This document shows positions 23,100 through 31,908 of a DNA stretch of 64,000 bases, one piece after another. Source of the DNA: Nonomuraea maritima (GTDB lineage: Bacteria; Actinomycetota; Actinomycetes; Streptosporangiales; Streptosporangiaceae); NCBI RefSeq assembly GCF_900100395.1, contig NZ_FNFB01000004.1, positions 124,001 through 188,000 of the forward strand, read 5' to 3'. Numbering within the stretch: position 1 is the stretch's first letter; the number at the start of each line of letters is the position of its first letter. Below the pieces are notes generated by a model. That model worked only from the letters and a program-made list of their open reading frames with translations. It had not been told where the DNA came from and made no database searches. Made by a program: the position numbers and the translations under genes.

Positions 23100-23702
23100 A
23101 TGAAGCTCGTCGTGGTGACGGCGGGTCTGACCCAGCCGTCGTCCAGCCGCCTGCTCGCCGACCGCCTGGCCGAGGCGGTCAGGCAGCGGACGGAGGCGGA
23201 GGTCCGCGTGGTCGAGCTGCGCGAACTCGCGGTGGACGTCGCGAACAACTTCGTGACCGGCTTCGCCAACGCGCGGCTGAGCGAGGTGATCGAGGCCGTC
23301 ACGGAGGCCGACGGGCTCATCGCCGTCACGCCGATCTTCAGCGGCTCCTACAGCGGCCTGTTCAAGTCGTTCTTCGACGTGGTCGACAACACCGCGCTGA
23401 CGGGCAAGCCGGTGCTCATCGGGGCGACGGGCGGCACGGCCAGGCACTCGCTGGCCCTGGAGCACGCGCTGCGCCCGCTGTTCACCTACCTGCGCGCGGT
23501 GGTGGTCCCGACCGCCGTCTACGCGGCCTCGGAGGACTGGGGCGGCGGCCGGGACGCCTTCACCGACGGGCTCGGCGACCGCATCGCCCGCGCGGCGGAC
23601 GAGCTGGCCGACCTGCTGCGGCACCGCGCTCCACGGCAGCGGCCCGACGAGGACGCGGTCGTCCCGTTCGCGGACCAGCTCGCCGCGCTGCGCCCCGAGT
23701 AG
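23100..23702 (+). CDS. NAD(P)H-dependent FMN reductase (CE1759-like)
   Basis: A 200-residue flavodoxin-fold reductase. The phosphate loop TQPSSSRLLAD follows strand 1, TPIFSGSYSGLFKSFFDVVD forms the flavin-edge loop, and GATGGTARHSLALEHALRPLF is the family-specific third loop. It should deliver reduced FMN to the LLM monooxygenase immediately upstream. A strong GGAAGGAG precedes the ATG. The two genes form a two-gene operon closed by a hairpin at 23715. Confidence 0.88.
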   Translation: MKLVVVTAGLTQPSSSRLLADRLAEAVRQRTEAEVRVVELRELAVDVANNFVTGFANARLSEVIEAVTEADGLIAVTPIFSGSYSGLFKSFFDVVDNTALTGKPVLIGATGGTARHSLALEHALRPLFTYLRAVVVPTAVYAASEDWGGGRDAFTDGLGDRIARAADELADLLRHRAPRQRPDEDAVVPFADQLAALRPE

Positions 23703-23714
23703 AGCCCGAGAGCC

Positions 23715-23742
23715 CTCCCCGGCCCCGCAGCGGACCGGGGAG
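23715..23742. terminator. Hairpin between convergent genes
   Basis: An 8-bp stem (CTCCCCGG/CCGGGGAG) with a 12-base loop lies between the FMN reductase stop (23702) and the stop of the opposite gene (23760). It is moderately stable and can serve both directions. Confidence 0.5.
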
Positions 23743-23759
23743 GAGCGCGGCAGGCCGCG

Positions 23760-24686
23760 TCAGCGCCTGACGGCGACCACGTCGTAGGTCGTCTCGGGCG
23801 TCGGGGGCGTGCTGAACCTGGCGTTCGGCAGGTAGAGCCGGTGGCCGTGGGCGGCGACCGTCGTCGGCACGTCGAACCTGTCGTCGGTGATCCGCTTGAC
23901 GATCCTGCCCGAGGAGGCGTCGCGCGACAGGCCGACCACGGCGATCGTGTTGTCGCGGTTCAGCACCGCGTACAGCGTGCGGCCCGACAGCAGGAGCCCG
24001 TCGCCGTTGACGAGCGACTGCCCGCCGAGGTCGACCTCGCCGGTGACGCCGGACTTCGGGTTCACCTCGAACAGCTTGCCGGTGTTCGACTGGACGACCA
24101 GCAACGACCTGCCGTCGGGGCTCGGGGCGACGCCGTTGGCGTTGATGCCTTCCGCGTAGGCGATGTCGCCGCGCAGCGGGATGGTCTTCGCCCTGGCGGG
24201 CAGCGAGCCGTGGCGGCCGAGGTCGAGCTTGTACAGGACCGGGTTGGTGGAGTCGGTGAAGTACGCGGCCCCGCCGGTGAGGACGACGTCGTTGACGAAC
24301 GACTCACCGGTGGCCAGCTTGTACGACTTCAGCACCTTCCCGGTGCGAAGGTCGATCACCCGGGCGTCGCCGCCCGTGCCGCCGGCCACGAACAGCCGGC
24401 GCCCGTCGGTCTTCATCCCGAGCGACGGGGTGCCGGGGCCCTGGCTGATCACCTTCCCCTTGCCGGTGCGCAGGTCGGCGCGGTAGATGTCGCCGTCCAC
24501 GCGCGAGCCGAAGTAGGCGTACGGGCCCGGCCCGACGGCGATGCCCTCCGGCTGGAAACCGTCGGGCAGCGAGAACGTCGTGGGGTGCGGTTTCGTGGCG
24601 GCCTGCGCCGGCAGGCCGGCGAGCGAGACCATGAGTGCGGTACTGAGCACGGTGCTGAGTGCGGTCTTCAGGATCGCGGATCTCAT
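23760..24686 (-). CDS. Secreted SMP-30/NHL-type beta-propeller protein
   Basis: A 308-residue exported protein. The Sec signal peptide (MRSAILKTALSTVLS, hydrophobic core, cleavage after AQA near residue 29) lacks a lipobox. The mature part has propeller blades such as GFQPEGIAVGPGPYAYFGSRVDGDIYRAD, FVAGGTGGDARVIDL, AYFTDSTNPVLYKLDL and NGVAPSPDGRSLLVVQSNTGKLFEVNP, similar to SMP-30/gluconolactonase and strictosidine-synthase-like proteins. Metal ligands are not certain, so enzyme activity is doubtful. Start: ATG 24686; an upstream in-frame start at 24704 would add a non-signal-like extension. Confidence 0.78.
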   Translation of the reverse strand: MRSAILKTALSTVLSTALMVSLAGLPAQAATKPHPTTFSLPDGFQPEGIAVGPGPYAYFGSRVDGDIYRADLRTGKGKVISQGPGTPSLGMKTDGRRLFVAGGTGGDARVIDLRTGKVLKSYKLATGESFVNDVVLTGGAAYFTDSTNPVLYKLDLGRHGSLPARAKTIPLRGDIAYAEGINANGVAPSPDGRSLLVVQSNTGKLFEVNPKSGVTGEVDLGGQSLVNGDGLLLSGRTLYAVLNRDNTIAVVGLSRDASSGRIVKRITDDRFDVPTTVAAHGHRLYLPNARFSTPPTPETTYDVVAVRR

Positions 24687-24840
24687 GCGGCCCACGATGC
24701 ACAAGCCGACAGACGCCGCAAAGACCCAGAACCGGCTTCACAGGGACTTCTCAGCAACGCCCGCCGGTCCGCACAAGAGGGCCGCACCGGCGCCCGGCGC
24801 CGAGTACGTTGGGACGAAGACCAACAAGCGGGGTTGAATC

Positions 24841-25386
24841 ATGTCAAACGGTTCTCGTCATGCCCTCGGATTCGTCGCAGGTCTCCTTCTGCCGCCGCTC
24901 GTCCTCGCCGCGCTGTGGTACGGCGCGGGCATGTTCGGCCCGGCGCTCCGCCAGTCGTTCGTGATCGACTGGCTGGGGGCCGCCGCTCTGGCCGCCGCGG
25001 CGATCGGGCTCGCCCTCCTGGCCGGCTCGCGACTCTCACCGGTCGCCTCGCTGCTCGGCGGCCTGTGGTTCACGGCGCTCGGCCTGGCCCCCGTCGCCGC
25101 GGTGACCGGCGCCGGCATCGCACTGCCGACCGACCTGCTGCCGGGGGTCGTGCAGCAGGGATTCGCCACGGTGGCCGACTCCGGGCTGCAGGCCCTGCTG
25201 GGCGTGATGCTGCTGGTCGTCTCGGTGTTCCCGTCCCGGTGGCGGGCGCGGGGGGTCACGAACCCCGTCGTGTACGACGAGACACCGTCGTACGAGCCGG
25301 CGCCGTACGATCAGACGCTGTCGGAGGAGCAGCGGCCGTCGCTCTTCCGGCCCGACGACAGCACGAGGCCGATGCACCGCCCATGA
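24841..25386 (+). CDS. Membrane protein of unknown function
   Basis: A 181-residue protein with four hydrophobic helices between about residues 9 and 130 and a Tyr/Pro-rich hydrophilic C-terminal tail (ETPSYEPAPYDQT). No recognised domain. It sits 28 bases upstream of the cyclodeaminase-type gene but no functional link is visible. Start: ATG 24841 with a weak ribosome site. Confidence 0.65.
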   Translation: MSNGSRHALGFVAGLLLPPLVLAALWYGAGMFGPALRQSFVIDWLGAAALAAAAIGLALLAGSRLSPVASLLGGLWFTALGLAPVAAVTGAGIALPTDLLPGVVQQGFATVADSGLQALLGVMLLVVSVFPSRWRARGVTNPVVYDETPSYEPAPYDQTLSEEQRPSLFRPDDSTRPMHRP

Positions 25387-25414
25387 GCCGGACGTGACCT
25401 GAGACAATGCCGCC

Positions 25415-26020
25415 ATGCGCGACTTGAGGATCGTCGACTTCCTCGCCGAGCTGGCCGCCCGGGTGCCCGCGCCGGGCGGCGGCGCCACGGCGGCCCTGCA
25501 CGCGGCGCAGGCCGCGGCCCTGCTCGGCATGGTGGCCCGCTACACCACCGGCGACAGGTACGCCGCGCACGCCGAGACCGTCGCGGCGGTGACCGACGAG
25601 ACCGATGTCCTCAGGGCCGACGCGCTGCGACTGGCGGAGCAGGACGCCACCGCGTTCACCGCGGTCACCGACGCCTACCGGCTGCCCCAGGGCGAGGAGC
25701 GCGACGCCACTCTCGCCAGGGCGCTGGCGGGCGCCGCCGAGCCGCCGGCCCGCGTGGTCGAGGCCGCCGTCCGCCTGGTGGAGCTGTGCGAGGTGCTGCT
25801 GCCCGTCGCCAACCGCAACCTCGTCACCGACGTGGCCGCCGCCGCCGACGCGGCCCGCGCCGCGCTCACCACCGCCCGGATCAACGTCGAGGTCAACCTC
25901 GGCGGCATCGAGGACGAGCGGCTGCACGAGGAGCTCAGCGCCCGCCTGTCCGGCGTCGACGCGGCCGTGTCCGCGGCGGACGGGATCGCGGCCCGCGTAC
26001 GCGAGGAGATCACGCGATGA
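25415..26020 (+). CDS. Cyclodeaminase/cyclohydrolase family protein (FTCD_C, FchA-like)
   Basis: A 201-residue, all-helical protein of the formiminotransferase-cyclodeaminase C-terminal family. The signature RIVDFLAELAARVPAPGGGATAALHAAQAAALLGMVARYT is near perfect, and NLVTDVAAAADAARAA follows in the second half. Members either deaminate formimino-THF or, as in clostridial FchA, hydrolyse 5,10-methenyl-THF to 10-formyl-THF. Its TGA overlaps the ATG of the FolD-like gene, so the two are translationally coupled. That context argues for methenyl-THF cyclohydrolase. With hutH 8 kb away, a histidine-degradation role is the alternative. Confidence 0.83.
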   Translation: MRDLRIVDFLAELAARVPAPGGGATAALHAAQAAALLGMVARYTTGDRYAAHAETVAAVTDETDVLRADALRLAEQDATAFTAVTDAYRLPQGEERDATLARALAGAAEPPARVVEAAVRLVELCEVLLPVANRNLVTDVAAAADAARAALTTARINVEVNLGGIEDERLHEELSARLSGVDAAVSAADGIAARVREEITR

Positions 26021-26844
26021 GGACGCTGAACGGAAAGAACCTGGCCGCCGCGATCCGGGCGCAGGCCGAGGCGGAGGCGACGGCCGGCCCGCAACCACGG
26101 CTGGCCGTCGTGGCGGCCACCGCCGACGAGGCGAGCCTGTGGTACGTCCGCTCGATCGCGAAGGCGGCGGCAGGCGTGGGCATCGCCTGCGACGTGGTCG
26201 ACCTCGGCGCCGACGCCGACGCCGGGCAGATCGGCGCGACCCTGTCGCGGCTCAGCAGCGACCCGCAGGTGCACGGCGTGATGCTGCAGACCCCGCTGCC
26301 GGCGGGCGCGTCCGCCCAGCAGCTCGCGGCCGCCATCGACCCGCGCAAGGACGTCGACGGAGCCAACCCGCTGTCGCTCGGCCGGCTGGCCGCCGGACTG
26401 CCCGCGTTCCCGCCCGCCACAGCGGCGGCCGTGCTGGCGCTGCTCGACCACTACGAGGTCGAACTGGAGGGCCGCCGGGCGGTGGTGGTCGGCCGCTCGA
26501 CCGTCGTCGGCAAGCCGCTCGCCCACCTGCTGCTCGACCGGCACGCAACGGTCACCGTCGCTCACTCACGCACCCGCGATCTGGCCTCCGTCACCTCCAC
26601 CGCCGACGTGCTGGTCGCGGCGGCGGGTCGCGCCGGGCTGATCGGCGCCGCCCATGTCGCGCCCGGCGCGGTGGTGATCGACGTCGGCACCAACCCGACC
26701 GAGGACGGCGGGCTGACCGGTGACGTCGACTTCGAGGCGGTGTCCGGCGTGGCCGGGGCTCTCACGCCGGCGCCCGGGGGCGTCGGCCCGGTGACCACCG
26801 CCCTGCTGCTCCGCCACACCGCCAGGGCGGCTAACCTGCCGTGA
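26017..26844 (+). CDS. folD: Divergent FolD: methylene-THF dehydrogenase, cyclohydrolase lysine missing
   Basis: A 275-residue FolD-family protein that should oxidise 5,10-methylene-THF with NAD(P)+. Cofactor half: VVVGRSTVVGKPLAHLLL, TVTVAHSRT, GAVVIDVGTNP, GDVDF and TPAPGGVGPVTTALLL. Folate half: VHGVMLQTPLP and KDVDGANPLSLGRL. The catalytic Tyr-x3-Lys (YVSNK in E. coli) reads YVRSI, so the lysine needed for cyclohydrolase activity is Ile; the usual F-H-P and P-C-T-P are also altered (ANP, PATA). In human enzyme studies, loss of this Lys abolishes cyclohydrolase while dehydrogenase can persist. It overlaps the FchA-like gene by ATGA, which could supply the lost step. Confidence 0.85.
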   Translation: MRTLNGKNLAAAIRAQAEAEATAGPQPRLAVVAATADEASLWYVRSIAKAAAGVGIACDVVDLGADADAGQIGATLSRLSSDPQVHGVMLQTPLPAGASAQQLAAAIDPRKDVDGANPLSLGRLAAGLPAFPPATAAAVLALLDHYEVELEGRRAVVVGRSTVVGKPLAHLLLDRHATVTVAHSRTRDLASVTSTADVLVAAAGRAGLIGAAHVAPGAVVIDVGTNPTEDGGLTGDVDFEAVSGVAGALTPAPGGVGPVTTALLLRHTARAANLP

Positions 26845-26871
26845 TGCGCAGTTGCGAATCTCAGGGGGCCT

Positions 26872-27570
26872 GTGATGGGTGACGTCCTCATCGTGCAGAA
26901 CAGCAAGAGCGGCGGGCCGAGCCGCGTGGGCGCCTGGTTGGAGGCTGCCGGGCTCGGGCTTGACGTCGTGCTTGCTCATGACGGCGCTCCGCTGCCGGAT
27001 CGGCTGGAGCATGACGCGATGATCATGCTGGGCGGCGGCTACCTGCCCGGTGAGGACGACCGCGCCCCGTGGCTGCGCGACGCCCGGCGGCTGATGGAGC
27101 AGGCGCTGGAGGACGGCGTGCCCGTCTTCGGCATCTGCCTGGGCGGTCAGATGCTCGCCGAGGTGGCGGGCGGTGAGGTCACCGGTGACGTGGGCGCGCC
27201 AGAGAACGGGAGCCTGCCCGTCACGCTGCGGCCCGAGGCCGCGGACGACCCGCTGTTCCGCGGGCTTCCGCCTGTGGTGCCCGCGATCGAGCACCACAAG
27301 GACGCGATCACCCGGCTGCCCGACGGCGCCGTCCACCTGGCCGAGACCGAGCGGTGCCCGTACCAGGCGTTCCGGATGGGTGAGCGGGCGTGGGGGGTGC
27401 AGTTCCACCCTGAGGTGCTGCCGGAACGCATCCGACGGTGGGAGGTGGACGGGTTCGACCCCGACGAGGTGTACGCGCGTGCGGTGGCGGACGAGCCGGT
27501 CTCCACACCGGTCTGGCACCAGGTGACCACCCGCTTCGCCGCCATCGTGAGCGAACGCGCGGGCGCGTAG
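26872..27570 (+). CDS. Class I glutamine amidotransferase-like protein
   Basis: A 232-residue protein with a stand-alone class I GATase fold. The nucleophile elbow GICLGGQML contains the catalytic Cys, and VQFHPEV holds the His-Glu pair. The oxyanion strand reads IMLGGGYLPGEDDRAPWL. It resembles the GMP-synthase-like amidotransferases (YgdL/GuaA-like) with unknown acceptor. Start: GTG 26872 followed directly by ATG 26875; the latter is equally good. No synthetase partner is adjacent. Confidence 0.82.
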   Translation: MMGDVLIVQNSKSGGPSRVGAWLEAAGLGLDVVLAHDGAPLPDRLEHDAMIMLGGGYLPGEDDRAPWLRDARRLMEQALEDGVPVFGICLGGQMLAEVAGGEVTGDVGAPENGSLPVTLRPEAADDPLFRGLPPVVPAIEHHKDAITRLPDGAVHLAETERCPYQAFRMGERAWGVQFHPEVLPERIRRWEVDGFDPDEVYARAVADEPVSTPVWHQVTTRFAAIVSERAGA

Positions 27571-27667
27571 ACCACGCCGTCCTGGCGCGCGCTTCTCCGG
27601 TGCGTGGGCTGATCACGCGTCCCGATCGGGCCGAGCGCTCGGTTCTCCGGGCGGGACGCGGGCGTGG

Positions 27668-29278
27668 TCAGGGTTCGGTCGGCGGGCGGAGTCCGAGGAG
27701 GTCGGTGGAGCGCTCGCGCATCTCGACCTTCCTGATCTTGCCGGTCACGGTGAGCGGGAACGCGTCCACCACGTGGACGTACCGGGGGATCTTGAAGTGG
27801 GCGAGCCGGCCCGCGCAGAACTCCCTGACCCGCTCGGCCGTCAGCGGCTCCGCGCCCGGCCGCATGACGACCCAGGCCATGACCTCCTCGCCGTACTTCT
27901 CGTCGGGCACCCCGATGACCTGCACGTCGGCGATGTCGGGGTGCGCGTGCAGGAACTCCTCGATCTCGCGCGGGTAGACGTTCTCACCGCCCCGGATGAT
28001 CATGTCCTTGATCCGGCCGACCACGTTGACGTAGCCGTCGTCGTCCATGGTGGCGAGATCGCCCGTACGCATCCAGCGGGCGGCGTCGATGACCTCGGAG
28101 GTCCGCTCGGGGTCGTCCCAGTAACCGAGCATGACGGAGTAGCCGCGCGTGCACAGCTCCCCCGGCTCGCCCCTGGGCACCACGCGCCCTGACTCCGGGT
28201 CGACGATCTTCACCTCGACGTGCGGCATCGCCCGTCCCACCGTGCCGGTCCTGCGCGCCAGGTCGTCGTCGGGACGCGTCATCGTCGACACGGGTGAGGT
28301 CTCGGTCATGCCGTAGCAGATGGCGACCTCGCGCATGTTCATCTCGCCGACGACGCGCTTCATCACCTCGACGGGGCACGGGGAGCCCGCCATGATGCCG
28401 GTACGGAGCGAGGCCAGGTCGAAGTCCGCCACCAGCGGCAGCTCGGCGATGAACATCGTCGGCACGCCGTACAGGGAGGTGCAGCGCTCCTGCTGGACGG
28501 CGCGCAGCGCGGCCTCCGGGTCGAAGCCCGGCGACGGGATCACGATGCACGCGCCGTGGGAGGTCGCGCCCAGGTTGCCCATCACCATGCCGAAGCAGTG
28601 GTAGAAGGGCACCGGCAGGCAGACGCGGTCGTGCTCGGTGTAGCCGAGCAGTTCGCCGACGAAGAACCCGTTGTTCAGGATGTTGTGGTGCGACAGCGTC
28701 GCGCCCTTGGGGAAGCCGGTGGTGCCCGAGGTGTACTGGATGTTGATCGGGTCGTCGAAGCTCAGCTCCGCCTTGCGCGCCTCCAGCGCCGCACGGTCCG
28801 CCTTGCGCTCGGTGAGGGCGTCCCAGGTGGGGTCGTCGAGGTAAACGACGTCGGAGAAGCCGATCTCCTCGACCATCGCGCGGTAGTCGCTGCCCCTGTG
28901 GGCGAGGGCGCTGATCAGCAGCCGCAGGCCCGACTGCTCGACCACGTACCGGAGCTCGTGGGTGCGGTAGGCCGGGTTCACGTTGACGAGGATCGCGCCG
29001 ATCTTGGCGGTGGCGTACTGGACGAGCACCCATTCGGCGCGGTTGGGCGCCCAGATGCCCACCCGGTCGCCCTTGCCGACGCCCCTGGCCAGCAGCGCGC
29101 GGGCCAGGTCGTCGACGTCGGCGTCGAGCTGCGCGTAGGTCCACCGGCGGCCGGTGGGCACGTCCACGAGGGCTTCCCGGTCGGCGAAGCGGGCCACCGT
29201 GCGTTCGAGGTTCGCGCCGATGGTCTCGCCCAGCAGGGGCGTCTCGGCGGTGGCGCTGGAGTACGACAGCATGGTCAC
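27668..29278 (-). CDS. Fatty-acid/acyl-CoA synthetase (AMP-binding)
   Basis: A 536-residue acyl-activating enzyme: ATP-dependent formation of acyl-AMP, then acyl-CoA. The P-loop [16 protein letters not shown], the [10 protein letters not shown] motif, the hinge [36 protein letters not shown] and the C-terminal catalytic lysine in LTVTGKIRK are all intact. It resembles FadD-type medium-chain ligases. The initial GTG (29278) is followed two codons later by ATG; either may start. The gene has no co-directional close neighbour; the next gene on this strand starts upstream at 30450 and ends at 29320. Confidence 0.9.
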   Translation of the reverse strand: MTMLSYSSATAETPLLGETIGANLERTVARFADREALVDVPTGRRWTYAQLDADVDDLARALLARGVGKGDRVGIWAPNRAEWVLVQYATAKIGAILVNVNPAYRTHELRYVVEQSGLRLLISALAHRGSDYRAMVEEIGFSDVVYLDDPTWDALTERKADRAALEARKAELSFDDPINIQYTSGTTGFPKGATLSHHNILNNGFFVGELLGYTEHDRVCLPVPFYHCFGMVMGNLGATSHGACIVIPSPGFDPEAALRAVQQERCTSLYGVPTMFIAELPLVADFDLASLRTGIMAGSPCPVEVMKRVVGEMNMREVAICYGMTETSPVSTMTRPDDDLARRTGTVGRAMPHVEVKIVDPESGRVVPRGEPGELCTRGYSVMLGYWDDPERTSEVIDAARWMRTGDLATMDDDGYVNVVGRIKDMIIRGGENVYPREIEEFLHAHPDIADVQVIGVPDEKYGEEVMAWVVMRPGAEPLTAERVREFCAGRLAHFKIPRYVHVVDAFPLTVTGKIRKVEMRERSTDLLGLRPPTEP

Positions 29279-29319
29279 AGTGTCATCCGTGACCGCGCCG
29301 CTGCCCAGCCCCTTTCGGA

Positions 29320-30450
29320 TCAGGCGAGGGCGTCGGTGATGACCTGGGCGGTGGCTTGCCAGATGGGGGTGCCCGGCAGGATGACGTCGAAGTGGTTGCC
29401 CGCCATTTCCAGATATGTCACATCATCACCGGCTGCTTGGGCGGCGGCGGCGTGGCGGCGGCTGAAATCAATGAGGTCGAGGTCGTCGCCCGTGCCCTGG
29501 ACGATCAGCTGCGGCACGCCGATGGGCACCCGGTGCAGCGGCGAGGCGGAGGCGTACAGCTCGTCCGTGGCGTCGTCCCCCGCGAAGGCGCGGCCGAGCG
29601 CCACGGCGACCGCGCCGGCGCCGAGCCCACGCCGGTCGCCCTGGACGAGGTCGAGCGCGCCCGCCAGCGACACGGCGAGCCTCGCCCGCGCCCCGTCGGC
29701 CACGGCCCGCAGGGCCAGCTGGCCCCCCGCCGAGTGGCCGGCGACGGCGATCCTGTCGAGGTCGAGGCTCAGGTCGACGCCGGGATCGGCGGACTCGATC
29801 GCGGCCAGGCCGGCGGCGACGTCGGCGACCGTGGCGGCCCAGCCGTGCCGGTCGGGGCGGCGGTACTCGAGGTTCCACACGGCGAGACCGCGCCCTGCCA
29901 GGTCGGCGCAGAGCGCCTCCATCAGGTCGGCCTCCCAGATCGACCGGTAGTAGCCGCCGTGCACCAGCGCCACGACCGGCACCGCACTCGACACCGCACT
30001 CGACACCGCACTTGACACCGTGCCCGCGCGCGTGGTGGGGAGGTACAGCTCGGCCCACTGGTCGGTGAGGCCGTCACCGTACGGGACCCGCAGGGCGGGC
30101 GGGTGGTGCAGGCGGTGGAAGGCGTGCCGGATTCCCCACGCGAGCCCCGCCACGCCCCGGCCCTGGATGTGCCGGAACCCGTCGCCCGCGATCTTCTCGA
30201 CGCGCTCGATGTCCACCCAGGTCATGACCTCAGGGCCGAGCGGCTGCCCGATCAGCGACCGCGCCTGCGGCCCCGGGACGACGACCGCCGCGTCGCCGTC
30301 GCGTACGAGGTCACGCAGGTGGGCGACGTCGCGGGCGTGGACGACGGCGCCCCGCACGGCGAGGGCGGTGAACTCGCGGGAGGCGATCTCCTCCAGCAGG
30401 GCCGCGTCGGCGGGCACCCCCGGACCGACGACCACCGAGATCTCAGTCAT
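29320..30450 (-). CDS. Alpha/beta hydrolase (formamidase-like) with dehydroquinase-like N-terminal domain
   Basis: A 376-residue two-part protein. Residues about 1-120 look like a degenerate type II dehydroquinase: alternating strands and helices ending [20 protein letters not shown], similar to the FRHHS...G-x-x-GY-x-LA region, but without its catalytic Tyr and His motifs. Residues about 150-376 form an alpha/beta hydrolase: oxyanion HGGYYRS, nucleophile [16 protein letters not shown] with the acid and GNHFDVI with the His, as in kynurenine formamidase/BD-FAE esterases. A 12-bp tandem repeat encodes a Ser-Ser-Ala-Val linker between them. Start: ATG 30450. The fusion partner assignment is tentative. 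Confidence 0.72.
   Translation of the reverse strand: MTEISVVVGPGVPADAALLEEIASREFTALAVRGAVVHARDVAHLRDLVRDGDAAVVVPGPQARSLIGQPLGPEVMTWVDIERVEKIAGDGFRHIQGRGVAGLAWGIRHAFHRLHHPPALRVPYGDGLTDQWAELYLPTTRAGTVSSAVSSAVSSAVPVVALVHGGYYRSIWEADLMEALCADLAGRGLAVWNLEYRRPDRHGWAATVADVAAGLAAIESADPGVDLSLDLDRIAVAGHSAGGQLALRAVADGARARLAVSLAGALDLVQGDRRGLGAGAVAVALGRAFAGDDATDELYASASPLHRVPIGVPQLIVQGTGDDLDLIDFSRRHAAAAQAAGDDVTYLEMAGNHFDVILPGTPIWQATAQVITDALA
29984..30019. repeat. Three tandem 12-bp repeats within the hydrolase gene
   Basis: Units GCACTCGACACC, GCACTCGACACC and GCACTTGACACC follow without gaps (two exact, one with a single change). On the coding strand they encode the Val-Ser-Ser-Ala linker in the middle of the hydrolase. 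Unit number could vary between strains without breaking the frame. Confidence 0.85.
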
Positions 30451-30511
30451 GCGGCCGACCCTACAGAGCCGCCGTCCTGCACCTGCCCCCGCCCTCGTAT
30501 AGCGTGGCGCG

Positions 30512-31171
30512 GTGCACGTGAAACCCCTCCACCCGTGGCCCTCTGGTGTCGCCGAGGCCGAGGCCGTCCAGGACCGCCTCCGCGCGCACGTCGAGCTGAC
30601 CGGCCCCGACACGTTCTCCCTGATCGCCGGCCTCGACGTGCACTACCACGGGGACGAGGAGGTGACGGCCGCGGTGGTCGTGCTCGACGCGGCCACGCTC
30701 GCGCCCGTGGAGCAGGTGGTGGCGCACGGGCGGGTGACGTTTCCGTACGTGCCCGGCCTGTTCGCCTTCCGCGAGCTGCCCGCTCTCGTCGACGCCCTCG
30801 AACGGCTCACGGTGACGCCCGACCTGCTGGTCTGTGACGGCTACGGCCTGGCCCACCCGCGAGGTTTCGGGCTGGCCTGCCACCTCGGCGTGCTGACCGG
30901 GCTGCCCGCCCTGGGCGTGGGCAAGACGCCGTTCGTCGGCACGCACGAGACGCCCGGCGAGGAGCGCGGGGCGTGGACGCCGATCGTCCACGAGGGCGTC
31001 ACCGTGGGCCGGGCTCTGCGCACACGGGCCGGGGTCAAGCCGGTGTACGTCTCGCAGGGGCACCGCATCTCGCTGGACACCGCCACCGAGCAGGTGCTGC
31101 GGCTGGCGTCGCGCTACCGGCTGCCCGAGCCCGTCCGCCACGCCGACCACCTGGCCCGTCACCCGTCCTGA
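30512..31171 (+). CDS. nfi: Endonuclease V (deoxyinosine 3' endonuclease)
   Basis: A 219-residue DNA-repair nuclease that nicks near deaminated bases. Family motifs in order: AGLDVHYHGDE with the first metal Asp, VTFPYVPGLFAFRELPAL with the catalytic Glu, LLVCDGYGLAHPRGFGLACHLGV with the second Asp, and PALGVGKTPFVG. The length agrees with bacterial Nfi (about 220). Start: GTG 30512, following a divergent hydrolase gene 61 bases away. A strong hairpin follows the stop. Monocistronic. Confidence 0.92.
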   Translation: MHVKPLHPWPSGVAEAEAVQDRLRAHVELTGPDTFSLIAGLDVHYHGDEEVTAAVVVLDAATLAPVEQVVAHGRVTFPYVPGLFAFRELPALVDALERLTVTPDLLVCDGYGLAHPRGFGLACHLGVLTGLPALGVGKTPFVGTHETPGEERGAWTPIVHEGVTVGRALRTRAGVKPVYVSQGHRISLDTATEQVLRLASRYRLPEPVRHADHLARHPS

Positions 31172-31186
31172 CGGGCTTTCGCGACC

Positions 31187-31219
31187 GAGCCGCGCCCCCG
31201 GCGGGTGGGGGCGCGGCTC
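31187..31219. terminator. Strong bidirectional terminator hairpin
   Basis: A perfect 13-bp stem (GAGCCGCGCCCCC with its complement at 31207-31219) with a 7-base loop lies between the endonuclease V stop (31171) and the convergent secreted-protein stop (31241). Confidence 0.75.
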
Positions 31220-31240
31220 GATCAGCGCGGCGTCGTCACG

Positions 31241-31636
31241 TCACCCCGCCGGTTCCACTGATTGAGACCCGTTGGCGGTGTTTCCACCATTGATGGTGTT
31301 GCCGCTCGCCGTGGACCCGTTGGTGTTGGAGAAGTTACCGCTGTTGATCGCAGTGCCTTCGTGATGATAGTTCCCGCTGTTTGTCGAATTTCCGCTGTTC
31401 TCGGGACCGTTGACACAATTCGTGGGCGAATTGTCTGATGGCGAGTTGTAGGCGACCAGGCGGTTGCCGCAGAAAACACTGGGCAAGGTGCTCATGACCT
31501 GGCCGAGGTCGGCCCCCGTCGCCTGCATGAGCAGCGAGCCGCTGTTCTCGGGACCCTCGGCGGAGGCGGCGGTCGCCGGAAACAGCGCACCACAGCCGAA
31601 CATGGTGATCATCGCGATTCTCGCGACTGCTCTCAA
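31241..31636 (-). CDS. Secreted Asn/Gly/Ser-rich repeat protein
   Basis: A 131-residue predicted extracellular protein. It starts at a TTG (31636) supported by GGGGGAAAC just upstream. The signal peptide runs to about residue 26 (cleavage after ATAASA). The mature part has one probable disulphide loop (FCGNR ... TNC, 19 residues apart) and then a low-complexity tail of repeated Asn-Ser-Gly-Asn units: GPENSGNSTNSGN, INSGNFSNTNGS, INGGNTANGS. GPENSG occurs twice. The layout recalls small surface proteins of sporulating actinomycetes such as rodlins or chaplins, but I see no diagnostic domain. Base composition is lower in GC than its neighbours. Confidence 0.6.
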   Translation of the reverse strand: MRAVARIAMITMFGCGALFPATAASAEGPENSGSLLMQATGADLGQVMSTLPSVFCGNRLVAYNSPSDNSPTNCVNGPENSGNSTNSGNYHHEGTAINSGNFSNTNGSTASGNTINGGNTANGSQSVEPAG

Positions 31637-31779
31637 TGTTTCCCCCGTGTACTCGTGATGGTGCAGCGACGATAGCAGCGCACACCGGAATATCACGGCA
31701 AGCGGTTCGGGAGAAAGGCCACGGCACGGTTGCCCTGGAGACTTCGCGAATGGAATGGGAATTCGATGAGGATTGTTCG

Positions 31780-31838
31780 CGCGGAAGGTACGGCCCGACG
31801 AACTCCCACTCCTCGTCCGTCAGTCGCACCCGCGTCAT
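31780..31838 (-). pseudogene. IS5-type transposase N-terminal stub
   Basis: Starting at ATG 31838 the minus strand encodes MTRVRLTDEEWEFVGPYLP, which matches the invariant opening of IS5-group transposases (M-T-R-x-x-L-T-D-x-E-W-x-x-x-x-P-Y-L-P). Similarity ends after 19 residues. No DDE residues or terminal repeats remain nearby. It is a scar of a deleted insertion sequence, directly upstream of the secreted Asn-rich gene. Confidence 0.65.
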
Positions 31839-31908
31839 GCAAGACGATCCACCGCATCAGACCTCCGCAGGAGGACAGGTCGCCCCCGGTCCCCGCCCTG
31901 GGGAGCGG

